DNA of 64,000 nucleotides from Bog-473 sp963745665 (GCA_963745665.1 CAVUYE010000003.1:806001-870000), one strand, 5' to 3'; shown: positions 24,394-33,328, numbered from the stretch's first letter. The notes: generated by a model not told the origin, from the sequence alone. A program made the numbers and translations.

Positions 24394-25860
24394 TCATTCC
24401 ACCACGACCTTGTGCCATGATTTGTCGGGGCGCAGACCCCGCCAGGTGGGGTGACGGAGCCGGCCAGCCGTGGTCCATTCGCCGAATCCGACCTCGCCGA
24501 CGAGCTCCGGACGGACGAAGTGGGCCTTGCGCGCATCGGCGGACGGGAGCGCGGAGTTGAACGGGTTGTCCGGCGTGGCGAGATCCCTGAGATCGCGCAG
24601 CAACGCGCTGCGTGCATCGGCGCTGAACCCGGTGCCGACTTTGCCGACGTAGCGCAGCCCACCGGCGTCGGGGATCCCGAGGAGGAGGGCGCCGAGGCTC
24701 TCCTGACGCTCACCTTGGCCATCCGTCCAGGCGCCCACGACCACTTCTTGGGTCCGAACGGACTTGACCTTCGTCCAATCAGTGCTGCGTCGACCCGGTC
24801 GGTACGGCGAGCCTCGCCGTTTGGCGACGACCCCTTCCAGCCCGTTTGCGACCGTGGCAGCCAGGATGTCCTGACCGGATACATCACGGAACGAGTCTGT
24901 CGTCGTGAAGGTCTCGCCCGAGAGGTGCAGCGACTCGAGTCGATCACGTCGCGCGTCGTAGTCGGAGTCCAACAGCGAATGTCCGTCGAGATACAGAAGG
25001 TCGAAGGCCACGAAGGTGACGGGGTCCGAAAGCGCTCGTCGCTTTGCTTCCCGTGGATTCGACACGTGCATGCGTCGCTGCAGCCTCGAAAAGCTGGGCC
25101 GGCCGCCCTCGCCCAGCGCCACGATCTCACCGTCGATAATGCAGGTGGTCATTCCCAGGAACTTCCCGATTTCGGCGAGCTCCGGGAATGAGGACGTCAC
25201 GTCGAGATCGTTGCGGCTCTGCGCTCGCACGCGACCGCCTTCGACGAAGAGGATCGCCCGGACGCCATCCCACTTGATCTCGAAGGCCCAGTCCGTGACT
25301 CCGGGCGGGAGTTTTCCCGCCACCGCCAGCATGGGCTTGATGGCACTGGGCAACGGGTCGGCTCGGCTGGACGGTCCGTGCCGGTGGATCATCCAGTCGC
25401 GGTCCTTGGTCTGGAAGAGCACGAAGCTTCCATTGCCGCCCTTCTTCCCATGGAGAACGAACTTGACCTCGGAGTCCGACCACTTCTCCACGTCGTAGTA
25501 CCCGCTGTCCCAGATCGTCATCTGGCCGCCCCCGTACTCGCCCCGTGGGATCTCGCCCTCGAAGGTGGCATATTCCAGCGGATGGTCCTCGGTGTGCACG
25601 GCGAGGTGGTTCTTCTCAGGGGTCTCGGGGAGGCCCTTGGGGAGGGCCCAGGAGGCCAGCACGCCGTCTCGCTCGAGCCGGAGGTCCCAGTGGAGGCTCC
25701 GCGCATGGTGCTCTTGGATCACGAAGCGTTGGCCGGGCGAACGGTCGGGCGATCGGCCACCGAACGGCTCGGGCGTCTTCTTCGGATCTCGCTTGGTGCG
25801 GTAGGGAGCGAGCTTCCCTGCCTTGTTGTCTCCACCACCACCCGTGGACCTCGGTGTCAC
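24394..25860 (-). CDS. ligD: LigD phosphoesterase-ligase protein (ATP-dependent DNA ligase), NHEJ
   Basis: 488-residue two-domain protein. The N-terminal 3'-phosphoesterase domain shows VIQEHHARSLHWDLRLERDG and LAVHTEDHPLEY (His/Asp metal ligands). A linker and the ligase domain follow: adenylated Lys in FEIKWDGVRA, then CIIDGEIVAL, FDLLYLDGHSLL, GLEGVVAKRRGSPY and TKVKS, and the OB fold ending near WHKVVVE. With the separate polymerase gene it makes a split LigD; domain order here would be PE-ligase plus polymerase. GTG 25860 is the only reasonable start. No Ku gene is in the window, although LigD needs Ku for efficient end joining. Confidence 0.9.
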   Translation of the reverse strand: MTPRSTGGGGDNKAGKLAPYRTKRDPKKTPEPFGGRSPDRSPGQRFVIQEHHARSLHWDLRLERDGVLASWALPKGLPETPEKNHLAVHTEDHPLEYATFEGEIPRGEYGGGQMTIWDSGYYDVEKWSDSEVKFVLHGKKGGNGSFVLFQTKDRDWMIHRHGPSSRADPLPSAIKPMLAVAGKLPPGVTDWAFEIKWDGVRAILFVEGGRVRAQSRNDLDVTSSFPELAEIGKFLGMTTCIIDGEIVALGEGGRPSFSRLQRRMHVSNPREAKRRALSDPVTFVAFDLLYLDGHSLLDSDYDARRDRLESLHLSGETFTTTDSFRDVSGQDILAATVANGLEGVVAKRRGSPYRPGRRSTDWTKVKSVRTQEVVVGAWTDGQGERQESLGALLLGIPDAGGLRYVGKVGTGFSADARSALLRDLRDLATPDNPFNSALPSADARKAHFVRPELVGEVGFGEWTTAGRLRHPTWRGLRPDKSWHKVVVE

Positions 25861-25875
25861 CGGCCACCACCGTAC

Positions 25876-26133
25876 TCATAGGTTCGGGTTGGCTGGGGCA
25901 ACTCGGACAGAGCGTTCGAGTTCTTGGAAATTGAGGATCTCGAGTTGCATCAGTTGTTCACTGCGCTCCGCCGCAGGCGCGGTCCGTCGGTCGAGGAGTG
26001 CTCGGAGTTCGGGGTCATCGCGAAGCGGGCCATACGCCACCTCGCGGGCGGTTCCCGAGGACCCTCGTCTGCCGTCGGAGGCGGGTTCATTCCGTCTGAT
26101 TCGGACTCGTGGAGTGTGGTCCCGTAAGGTCAT
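25876..26133 (-). CDS. Small hypothetical protein
   Basis: Possible 85-residue protein from ATG 26133 ending APANPNL. The second half (PLRDDPELRALLDRR ... ERSEQLMQLEILNFQELERS) looks like two amphipathic helices and has a protein-like composition; the first half is Arg-rich and less convincing. It stops 15 bp before the LigD start on the same strand, so it could be the first gene of that unit. An overlapping plus-strand frame at 25924-26127 is less likely. Low confidence. Confidence 0.35.
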   Translation of the reverse strand: MTLRDHTPRVRIRRNEPASDGRRGSSGTAREVAYGPLRDDPELRALLDRRTAPAAERSEQLMQLEILNFQELERSVRVAPANPNL

Positions 26134-26173
26134 AGTGTCGCCACACACGGTGCGCGACGGGGGACTGGGGGCC

Positions 26174-27325
26174 ATGGCGATACAGATCGGGCAGCTTATT
26201 GAGGCCGCGGCGACGCGAGCGGGCTCGGATGATTTCGGGGGAGACACGTGGCGTGAGGGCCTCGATGTCCTGGTGGGTTCGCTCGCTGCGGACTCGGCGC
26301 TCAACGAGCTGGGCGAGAGCGTGATGATCGATCAGATCGTGGGTCTATTGGTGAACCGGCTCGAGGTGGAGCAGTGGTACGCGCGGCATCCCGAGATCGA
26401 AGAGCAGGACATCGTGGCCCCGTTATTCGGGCTCGGCCTTCCCCGTACGGGTTCCACCGCCTTGAGCTTCCTGCTGGCCAGCGACTCGGCCCGGCGTTCG
26501 TTGCGGACGTGGGAGGCCGGGAAGCCCTGCCCGCCGCCGGAGACCGCGACCGAGCACACCGACCCGAGGATCGCCCAGACACAAGTCGGCATCGACATCA
26601 CGAACGAGATGTTTCCTGGCTTCGTTGGCATGTTGCCGACCTCGGCCACCGGACCGCAGGAGTGCATCCTCCTCATGGCCCTCGACTTCAGATCGCAAGT
26701 GTTCGAGGGAATGGCTCGGATACCCGCGTACAGCTCGTGGCTGTTGTCTTGCGACATGGAGCCTGCCTACCGCTATCACCGGCGTGTGCTGCAGTTGCTG
26801 CAATGGCGCTGCCCGCCGGAGCGATGGTGGCTCAAGACCCCAGCGCACATGCACTCGATCGACGCGCTGGACCGGGTCTATCCTGACGCAAGGTTCGTGA
26901 TGACGCACCGCGACGTGGGGAAGGTCCTCCCTTCGGTGTGCGCCGTCTTCGAGGCTCTGTCGGACGTGCTGACCGAGCGACCCGATCCCTTGGCGATCGG
27001 CGTCCACAATTCGGAGCTGTGGCGCTACTCATTGGAGCGCCTCATTGCATTTCGAGACGGCGGGAACGAGGGGCGCTTCTTCGACGTCTCGTTCGGCGAG
27101 GTGCAGCGCGATCCGATGGCTGCTGTGGGACACCTCTACGCCGATCTCGGCGACGAGCTCAGCGACGATGCTCGGCGAAACATGGAGGCCTGGTGGGCCG
27201 AGAGCTCGAAGGAGCGCTCTGGGCCGCACACCTACAGGGCCGAGACGTTCGGGTTGGATCCGGCGGTCATCCGAGAGCAGTTCTCCTTCTACTACGACAG
27301 GTTCGACGTCGCACTCGAGGACTGA
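26174..27325 (+). CDS. Sulfotransferase family protein
   Basis: 383-residue PAPS-dependent sulfotransferase-fold protein. The 5'-phosphosulfate loop is FGLGLPRTGSTALSFLL, and the 3'-phosphate motif is YPDARFVMTHRDVGKVLPS with the conserved Arg and Ser. The WWLKTPAHMHSIDAL segment is typical of the large actinobacterial and proteobacterial Sulfotransfer_3 group, which acts on small lipophilic molecules or has an unknown substrate. ATG 26174 begins MAIQIGQLIEAA. No membrane helix. The product would be a sulfated metabolite; the arylsulfatase at 9.9-12.2 kb is too far away to link. Confidence 0.83.
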   Translation: MAIQIGQLIEAAATRAGSDDFGGDTWREGLDVLVGSLAADSALNELGESVMIDQIVGLLVNRLEVEQWYARHPEIEEQDIVAPLFGLGLPRTGSTALSFLLASDSARRSLRTWEAGKPCPPPETATEHTDPRIAQTQVGIDITNEMFPGFVGMLPTSATGPQECILLMALDFRSQVFEGMARIPAYSSWLLSCDMEPAYRYHRRVLQLLQWRCPPERWWLKTPAHMHSIDALDRVYPDARFVMTHRDVGKVLPSVCAVFEALSDVLTERPDPLAIGVHNSELWRYSLERLIAFRDGGNEGRFFDVSFGEVQRDPMAAVGHLYADLGDELSDDARRNMEAWWAESSKERSGPHTYRAETFGLDPAVIREQFSFYYDRFDVALED

Positions 27326-27404
27326 GGAACTCAGCTCGTCGCAGGAGCAGGAGCCTCCGCGTGTGCACTGACGTACTTCGGCTGGGTGCCGGCGGTCGGC
27401 ACGA

Positions 27405-27851
27405 TCACGCGCCCTGCTGCTTCAGGGCGCCTTCCAGGCGCTCGATCAGATCCGCGAGGTCCTTGAGGCCGCCTTGGGTATGGATGTCGAGTCGATCGAG
27501 GATCTGGACTGTGTCGTCGTAGGTGTGTTGGGATCGGACGTCACTGGCCACGCTCTGCACGTTTTGGCCGACCATGATGACCGACAGCAGGACCAATTGG
27601 AGGAACGTTTGGGCTATCCAGGCGATGAGGCCCTCACCTCCCGGCTTCAGCGCCGGTGGCAATCCAATGAGAGCAATGACTGCAAACGCGTACGCGCACC
27701 ACATTGATCCGACGATATTGGTGAGGAAGACGGCGATCTTGGCATTGATTCCGTCGGCTCTCTGAATGTCGCTCCGCATACCACGAAGACTGATCGCTTC
27801 ACCAATGTGATGGCGCGTCTTGACGGGTTTCGCCAGCTCCATTTGACTCAT
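27405..27851 (-). CDS. DUF1003-like membrane protein
   Basis: 148 residues with a cytoplasmic N-terminus, two membrane helices (NIVGSMWCAYAFAVIALIGLPPAL and WIAQTFLQLVLLSVIMVGQNVQS), then a soluble helical tail ending ALKQQGA. The IAWIAQTFLQLVLL...MVGQNVQ pattern matches the DUF1003 class widespread in actinobacteria, which has no firm function. Strong AAGGAG at six bases before ATG 27851. The hairpin formed by GCGCCCTG/CAGGGCGC at 27410-27431 lies in the last codons and may help end transcription. Convergent with the sulfotransferase. Confidence 0.72.
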   Translation of the reverse strand: MSQMELAKPVKTRHHIGEAISLRGMRSDIQRADGINAKIAVFLTNIVGSMWCAYAFAVIALIGLPPALKPGGEGLIAWIAQTFLQLVLLSVIMVGQNVQSVASDVRSQHTYDDTVQILDRLDIHTQGGLKDLADLIERLEGALKQQGA

Positions 27852-28122
27852 TGTGCTCTCCTTTTCAGTCGTGAGACTCTTGCGAACGAGCCTCCTGCCT
27901 CTTCACCGATGGAGAGGAATGGACGGCAGGTGACAGTCGTTCGACCCATCCTGCCAATGGTGCTCTGGCACAATGGGTGATCCCGTGAGGATCCAGCGAG
28001 GTCACGATGTCTGAGACGCCTACCGCGTTCCTGGGCGCGTTGGGGACCCCCCGGCGCCCGAGAAGGGGCACGACGTGGTTCAGGCCCGACGACGGAGACA
28101 ATTCAAGTGGTCGGAAGCCCCG

Positions 28123-30303
28123 CTAGTTCACCGTGTCGATCGCATGCGACCGATCCAGCCCGGCGAAATCAAGCTGGTTCGCAGGACACGGGGCCTGGAT
28201 CGCGTAGCCCTGGCCTGCATCGCACCCGAGCCTCGCCAAGACGCGAATGAATCCGAGACGCTCGATACCCTCGGCGACAACGCGCAGACCGAGAGCGTGG
28301 CCAAGATCGATGATGGAGCGAACGATGTCCTCGTCCCGTCCTCCCGTCGCGGCGACCTGAAAGCTCGACGTGAACGTGCGGTCCAACTTGAGCTCACCGA
28401 CGGTGAGGCCGTTCAGGTGGGAGATGGAGGAGAACCCCGTGCCGAAGTCGTCGATCGATACAAGGATGCCCGAATCGGACAGGCTCTGTATGACGCGCTT
28501 GGATCGGGTCAAGTCGGCCATGACCATCCCTTCGGTGATCTCGAGTACCAGAGCCTCGGTCGGTAAGCCGGCGCGTTCCAGGATTTCGCCGACGCGCCGG
28601 GGGAGGGATGAATCCAAGAGGTCGGTGGCGAGGAGGTTGACCGCGACGGCGGCGTGATGTCCCTTGTGCCACCAGCGGGCGCATTCGCCCACTGCTTCTT
28701 CGAAGACCCAGGCGGCGAGGGCATGGACGAGTCCGCTCTCCTCGGCGAGGGCCAAGAGGTGCTCAGGCGGGATGAGACCCAGAGTCGGATGGGGCCACCG
28801 CAGGAGTGCCTCGACAGTGATCACCTTGCCGGTCCGCAGGTCGATCTCGGGTTGGTAGTGCAATACCAGGGAACGATCGCTCATCGCCAGCCGCAAATCC
28901 TCAATGAGCGCGAACCGGTCGGACTCGTCGTCGAGGGCGCTCTCGTAGACGTCGAAAGAGCCCCGCTCGTTCTTGGCCCGGTACATTGCAATATCGGCGC
29001 AGCGGATCAGGTCGGCCGCATTCTGGGCGTGATCTGGAGCAAGCGCGACGCCGATGCTTGCGCCAACGTGCAGGCTGGCAGTGCTGACGTCGATCGGTTG
29101 CTCGAGCAGCGTGGTGATGCGTTGCGCCACGGTGGTCGCCTTGAACGCGTCCGCCCCATAGAGGAGCACGGCGAACTCGTCACCGCCCATGCGCGCCACG
29201 AGGTCGTTGCGGCGGACGACTTGGCGGATGCGGGGCCCGATCTGACGCAACAGTGCGTCCCCTGTCTGGTGTCCGAAGGAATCGTTGATCTCCTTGAAGT
29301 GATCCAGATCGATTATCAGCAGGGCCAGGCCATTGATTTGCGAGGTTCCCTCGCGCTGCGCGGTCAGAGCTTGCTCGAGTTCGTCCAGAAGCCGTCGGCG
29401 GTTCCCGAGACCTGTGAGCTCGTCGGTCACCGCCTCGTGTTGGCGTGTGTCGTTGAGCGCTCTCTGCTCGCGCAAAGAGAGGGCCATGCGGGCCGCTCCA
29501 GCAAAGAGCGTGGCGCCGGCGAGACCCAGCGCTACTGCGCTCATGGCCTGCAGGTTGCCCAGCACCAGGATCGCAATGCCCGCAACCAAGACGAGGGTGA
29601 GAATGATGAGGCGTGTCGCTCTCTCGACGATCGGGGCCCGAGGGGTTGTGTTGGGGCGAAGCCAGATTGAGATGGTCATGATGACGAATGCCGCCGGCCA
29701 CAGCAGGTTCTGGGGTAGGCCCGTCGTCTGATGGACGGCAGGCGAGGACCGGTACAAAGACGCGATGTCGCCGAACCCCATGAGGGCGCATCCGCCCGCG
29801 AAGAGGAGGGTGCGCACTGGATGGCGCGGCACCATGGCGGTTGCTCCGACTGCCAGTGCCAGCAGAGCGACATCACCGATGGGATAGGCCAGATTGACCG
29901 CACCGGAGGCCGGCATCCCCGCAACCGTGGTCACGGCTCTGTCGAGGACGAACGCGGTGCAGATGGCGGCGGTCCCCAAGCTGGCGATGGCTCCGTCGAG
30001 CAACACACTCGGTTTGATCGGCCCCAGCTCGGAGCGGACGAGAAGGAAAAGTGCGACGCAGGCCATCGGGTAGAAGAGAAGGGTGACTCCGTCGGCTACC
30101 GACGGAGTCGAATGGGACGACTGGAGGCTCCAGGCGATATCGCCGAGGGCCCAGGCACACAGAGCCCCGGCGAACGACACGACCGCCCAGCGGGTGGGCC
30201 GGGTGGAGAGCGCCTGTCCGAGATATTCCAGCACCCGACGGAGGTCGCGCCGCGGCCCGGGGGCAGCCTCCACCGTTGTCTTACCCCCCTCCGTCTGCGA
30301 CAT
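28123..30303 (-). CDS. GGDEF-EAL cyclic-di-GMP protein with membrane sensor
   Basis: About 726 residues from ATG 30303 (longer GTG start at 30426 possible). Eight or so N-terminal helices form a membrane sensor similar to other actinobacterial MASE-like regions. Then a GGDEF domain (MGGDEFAVLL, with an RxxD inhibitory site five residues upstream, RRND) and an EAL domain (VEALLRW, EITEG, DDFGTGFSS, LKLDRTF, AEGIE). Both catalytic sets look complete, so it may make and break cyclic-di-GMP, with feedback control at the I-site. Signal unknown. Adjacent genes do not share an obvious pathway. Confidence 0.9.
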   Translation of the reverse strand: MSQTEGGKTTVEAAPGPRRDLRRVLEYLGQALSTRPTRWAVVSFAGALCAWALGDIAWSLQSSHSTPSVADGVTLLFYPMACVALFLLVRSELGPIKPSVLLDGAIASLGTAAICTAFVLDRAVTTVAGMPASGAVNLAYPIGDVALLALAVGATAMVPRHPVRTLLFAGGCALMGFGDIASLYRSSPAVHQTTGLPQNLLWPAAFVIMTISIWLRPNTTPRAPIVERATRLIILTLVLVAGIAILVLGNLQAMSAVALGLAGATLFAGAARMALSLREQRALNDTRQHEAVTDELTGLGNRRRLLDELEQALTAQREGTSQINGLALLIIDLDHFKEINDSFGHQTGDALLRQIGPRIRQVVRRNDLVARMGGDEFAVLLYGADAFKATTVAQRITTLLEQPIDVSTASLHVGASIGVALAPDHAQNAADLIRCADIAMYRAKNERGSFDVYESALDDESDRFALIEDLRLAMSDRSLVLHYQPEIDLRTGKVITVEALLRWPHPTLGLIPPEHLLALAEESGLVHALAAWVFEEAVGECARWWHKGHHAAVAVNLLATDLLDSSLPRRVGEILERAGLPTEALVLEITEGMVMADLTRSKRVIQSLSDSGILVSIDDFGTGFSSISHLNGLTVGELKLDRTFTSSFQVAATGGRDEDIVRSIIDLGHALGLRVVAEGIERLGFIRVLARLGCDAGQGYAIQAPCPANQLDFAGLDRSHAIDTVN

Positions 30304-30485
30304 CACTGGTGAAATCGGCGTTTCGGCGTCCCCGCTTGACGAGATAGTTGGGCGTCGTGTTGCAGGTTGGTGGCGGACCGTGCGGAACGGCGCCTGTCCA
30401 GCCAGGGCCCTGAACTGTGAAAACACTCAACCGCCGTCGGGCGGGTCGCTTCCACCATCCTCATGGAGGGGGTCGGGTTACTTGC

Positions 30486-31616
30486 TCAGTCGGAATTCGT
30501 TTCTGCGAGCGCAGCGTGAGCTTCGGCCATCTGGCACTCCCACTTCCGCTCAATCTCTCCGAAGTGCCAGACGGCCAAGGCCACGATCCACGTGACCACG
30601 AAGACCCCGACAATGATGAACCCAGCGCGGTTGATGTTGAAGTTCTGCATGAAGCCCCAGAAGCCACCACCAAGGTTCGTCTCCTGTGCGATGAGGCCCA
30701 GGATCTCGACGGTGCCGATGAACAGCGCGATGAAGACGGACAGACCGGTGATCGTCAGGTTGTAGTAGATCTTGCGGATCGGCTTGGCGAAGGCCCAGTC
30801 GTAGGCGAAGTTCATGAAACACCCATCGATGGTGTCGAACAGGCACATCCCTGCGGCGAAGAGGAGCGGCAGAGAGATCACAGCGTAGAAGGGCAAGCCA
30901 CCCACCACGGCGGATCCAGCCAGCACCAGGAGGGCGACCTCGGTGGCCGTGTCGAACCCGAGACCGAAGAGCACCCCGACCGGGTACATCTTCCAAGGGG
31001 TGTCGATGCGCTGGGCGTAGCCTCCGAGGAAGCGGTTCATTAGCCCTCGGTTGTCGAGCTGACGTTCGAGCTCCTCGTCGTCGTAGCACCCCTGGCGCAT
31101 CTCCCTGCTCACCTTGACGATCGAGACAAGCACAATGAGGTTCAAGAGGCCGATCAGGTAGAGGAAGGTTCCCGACACGGAGGTGCCGATGACCGCCGTC
31201 CAATGGTGTAGGCCCGAACCGCCGTTCTTGACGGCGCCGTTCAGAGCCCGGATGCCGAAATTCAGCAGGACGGCGAGAACGAACACGATGCTTGAGTGGC
31301 CGAGCGAGAAGAAGTACCCGACGCTGAGGGGCCGCTGACCGTCCTGAATGAGCTTGCGCGTCGTGTTGTCGATAGCGGCGATGTGGTCGGCGTCGAAGGC
31401 GTGACGCATACCGAGTGTGTAGGCAAGGACTCCGGTACCGAAGCCGAAGACCTCTGTCTTGGAGATTTGATAGTGGCCTCGAAGGGCCACCACCAACATC
31501 CCCCAACCGAGCGCGTTGAGGCCGACGATGGTGAACGCCATACCGCCGACCCTCAGCCATTCCCGCGGTGTCAGGCCGTCACGGATTCGCGTGATCCGGG
31601 ATCGCACGGTTGCCAT
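30486..31616 (-). CDS. HoxN/NixA-type nickel/cobalt permease
   Basis: 376-residue secondary transporter of the NiCoT family with about eight membrane helices. The hallmark RHAFDADHIAAIDNTTRK and the second motif GLGFDTATEVALL, plus LGHSSIVF, are present and complete. It imports Ni2+ or Co2+ with high affinity at low capacity. GGAGG ten bases upstream favours ATG 31616; the GTG at 31625 has its ribosome site too close. It is divergent from a Fur-family regulator gene 109 bp away, which is the usual nickel-regulated arrangement. No urease, hydrogenase or cobalamin genes are in the window, so the user enzyme is elsewhere. Confidence 0.9.
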   Translation of the reverse strand: MATVRSRITRIRDGLTPREWLRVGGMAFTIVGLNALGWGMLVVALRGHYQISKTEVFGFGTGVLAYTLGMRHAFDADHIAAIDNTTRKLIQDGQRPLSVGYFFSLGHSSIVFVLAVLLNFGIRALNGAVKNGGSGLHHWTAVIGTSVSGTFLYLIGLLNLIVLVSIVKVSREMRQGCYDDEELERQLDNRGLMNRFLGGYAQRIDTPWKMYPVGVLFGLGFDTATEVALLVLAGSAVVGGLPFYAVISLPLLFAAGMCLFDTIDGCFMNFAYDWAFAKPIRKIYYNLTITGLSVFIALFIGTVEILGLIAQETNLGGGFWGFMQNFNINRAGFIIVGVFVVTWIVALAVWHFGEIERKWECQMAEAHAALAETNSD

Positions 31617-31672
31617 CGAGAACACGCCTCCAGGGGTTGGCCGCTTGGAGGCACGGTACGCTAAATGCGAGG

Positions 31673-31711
31673 CTATTGCAATAGGGACACGTTATTAATA
31701 TGATTGCCAAT
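31673..31711. promoter_or_regulatory. Candidate Fur-family (Nur-like) operator between nickel permease and regulator genes
   Basis: The 109-bp divergent region is strikingly AT-rich. It contains the perfect 12-base palindrome CTATTGCAATAG (31673-31684), a TATTAATA stretch (31692-31699) and ATTGCCAAT (31703-31711), 18 bases further on. The TTGCAA core resembles what is known of Nur boxes in streptomycetes; the assignment is inference. The last element ends 13 bases before the regulator start. Confidence 0.5.
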
Positions 31712-31724
31712 ACAATGGGGTGTC

Positions 31725-32180
31725 ATGGGCAGTCCAGTCAGCGTTGAGGGTTCTCCGGCCGACCTGAGTTCGGTGGAGTCCGTTCTGGCCCTCGTGCGTG
31801 AGCACGGGGGCAGGGCAACCAGCTCCCGCCGTCTCCTCCTCGAGGTGCTCTTCGAGGCTTCAGGGCATGTGTCCGCCGAGGATCTGGCACTGGCGGTGCA
31901 GACGAGGGCGCCCGACGTGCATATCTCGACGATCTATCGAAATCTTGAAGAGTTGGAGAAGCTCGGCGTCGTCGTCCATGCGCATCTCGGTCACGGTCCT
32001 GCGACGTACCACCTCGCTGGTCACGCGCACTGCCACCTCGTCTGCGAGTCGTGCGGAGCGATCATCGATGTGCCAGAGGATCTTTTCCGAACTCTCAACC
32101 GGACGACCAGAGAGCGGTTCGGGTTCGCCATCAATCCGCGTCATTTCGCCGTCCTGGGGCGATGCGAGAATTGCCAGTGA
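31725..32180 (+). CDS. Fur-family transcriptional regulator (probably nickel-responsive)
   Basis: 151 residues with the Fur layout: winged helix (RATSSRRLLLEVLFEASGHVSAEDL ... HISTIYRNLEELEKLGVV) then a dimerisation domain with HLGHGPATYHLAGHAHCHLVCESCGAI and a final RCENCQ. The CxxC pairs give the structural zinc site, and the His cluster the sensing site. Divergence from the nickel permease gene and a shared AT-rich palindromic region point to nickel (Nur) and self-control, not iron or zinc. ATG 31725 is chosen because upstream residues in the frame overlap the predicted operator. Confidence 0.85.
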   Translation: MGSPVSVEGSPADLSSVESVLALVREHGGRATSSRRLLLEVLFEASGHVSAEDLALAVQTRAPDVHISTIYRNLEELEKLGVVVHAHLGHGPATYHLAGHAHCHLVCESCGAIIDVPEDLFRTLNRTTRERFGFAINPRHFAVLGRCENCQ

Positions 32181-32204
32181 AGGAAGGGTGCCCGAGCGCT
32201 TGGC

Positions 32205-32669
32205 TCAGGCGTCCATCGAATAGAACAGGTTGATAATCGATCCGTAATATTCGGGCCCAACCGTTTCCGCGTCGTAGTGGACGAAGACCAAAGGCAGGTT
32301 GTCCGGATCCCGTCCGCGGATTATTTCCGATGCGCCGTTGTCGATGGGTTGACGATCGGTGAAGCGATCAGCGCTTCGCAGGATCGGCTCGATCCGATCG
32401 AGCTCGGCGAGCGATCCGACATTGAAGGTCATCAACCGGAGGCCGAGCGACTGCTGACCATGGCGAGTCTGGAAAGCGCTCCGCGTCTCGCGCAGGACGA
32501 GCACCGCGGCGGTAGGAGAGGTGTCGCCGAGAACTGCGATACGGTCCTCGCGAGTGATCACATCAAAAGGCCCGAGGTCGCCGTAGAAAGCGACCGACCG
32601 ATCGAGCTCGGCGACGGCAATCAGCGTGGAACGTATTGCCCATGGCTGTACGACGTGATCTGTAGGCAT
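32205..32669 (-). CDS. VOC/glyoxalase-fold protein
   Basis: 154 residues with the vicinal-oxygen-chelate pattern: STLIAVAELDRSVAFYGDLGPFDVI at the start, AVLGDTSPTAAVLVLRET, then LRLMTFNVGSLAELDRIEP and the second beta-alpha unit DPDNLPLVFVHYD. Metal ligands are not certain (no clear H-E-H triad), so it may be a non-enzymatic member. Convergent with the Fur-family gene, 24 bp apart. Function unknown. Confidence 0.68.
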   Translation of the reverse strand: MPTDHVVQPWAIRSTLIAVAELDRSVAFYGDLGPFDVITREDRIAVLGDTSPTAAVLVLRETRSAFQTRHGQQSLGLRLMTFNVGSLAELDRIEPILRSADRFTDRQPIDNGASEIIRGRDPDNLPLVFVHYDAETVGPEYYGSIINLFYSMDA

Positions 32670-32839
32670 GGTGCTTCCTTCATGGGTCTCGGAGGTTGTC
32701 TGCTGGAAGTGCGTTCTCGGGATTCAGGCTACAAAGTGCGTCCGCGTCGTGCGGCCCTCGGGGTTCGAACCCGGACCTGCCGTTGAGAGCGCCGTGCTGT
32801 CGGTTCATCTGAGCCTTTGACCTGCGATTACTTGCTGTC

Positions 32840-33328
32840 TTGACCGAGGTACTGGGCTTGGCTCCTCACGACCGCCGAGAACCCTCCGGACGGCGTGCAG
32901 CTGGAAAGCCGATCGTCCTGTTCCTGTGCACGCACAATGCCGGAAGGAGTCTCGCGGCAAAGGTCCTTCTCGATCACTATGCCGCCGGCGCAGTTGACGT
33001 CCGATCCGCTGGGTCGGATCCGGCCGCCGAACTCAACCCTTCAGTCGTGGCGCTGCTCGAAGAGCGAGGCGTCGATACCAGCCGTGAGTTCCCGAAGGTA
33101 CTGACCGAAGCGGACGCTCTCGAGTGTGACCTCATCGTCACCATGGGGTGTGGTGACTCTTGCCCGGTGTACGTCGGCAAGCGCTACTTGGATTGGGAAC
33201 TGGACGACCCAGCCGGGCTCTCGGTCGAGAAAGTGCGTCCGATCGTTGAAGAAATCGACCGTCGGGTGCGGTGGTTGCTCAGAGACTTCACCAAAGGGGC
33301 CACACCCCGCCCGGATTCAGCTGACTAG
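32840..33328 (+). CDS. arsC: Arsenate reductase / low-molecular-weight phosphatase-fold protein
   Basis: 162 residues. The CX5R phosphate loop is LCTHNAGRSL, with the following DVRSAGSDPAAELNP, and the late Cys in VTMGCGDSCPVY gives the Cys pair used in thioredoxin- or mycothiol-linked arsenate reductases. It reduces As(V) to As(III) for efflux. The 25-residue N-terminal extension before IVLFLCTHN is longer than usual. The start is TTG 32840, as no ATG or GTG precedes. No arsenite pump or ArsR is in view, so it would depend on a pump encoded elsewhere. Confidence 0.83.
   Translation: MTEVLGLAPHDRREPSGRRAAGKPIVLFLCTHNAGRSLAAKVLLDHYAAGAVDVRSAGSDPAAELNPSVVALLEERGVDTSREFPKVLTEADALECDLIVTMGCGDSCPVYVGKRYLDWELDDPAGLSVEKVRPIVEEIDRRVRWLLRDFTKGATPRPDSAD

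Noticed and set aside
9936..27325. Sulfatase and sulfotransferase as one sulfation pathway
   Set aside because: They are 14 kb apart with unrelated genes between and no shared regulation visible.
27410..27431. GCGCCCTG/CAGGGCGC hairpin as a dedicated terminator
   Set aside because: It lies inside the last codons of the DUF1003-like gene and lacks a T-run; mentioned there only.
32701..32830. Possible tRNA gene on the minus strand
   Set aside because: Only the T-arm is convincing; acceptor stem does not pair and the anticodon stem is broken. Kept only as a low-interest finding.
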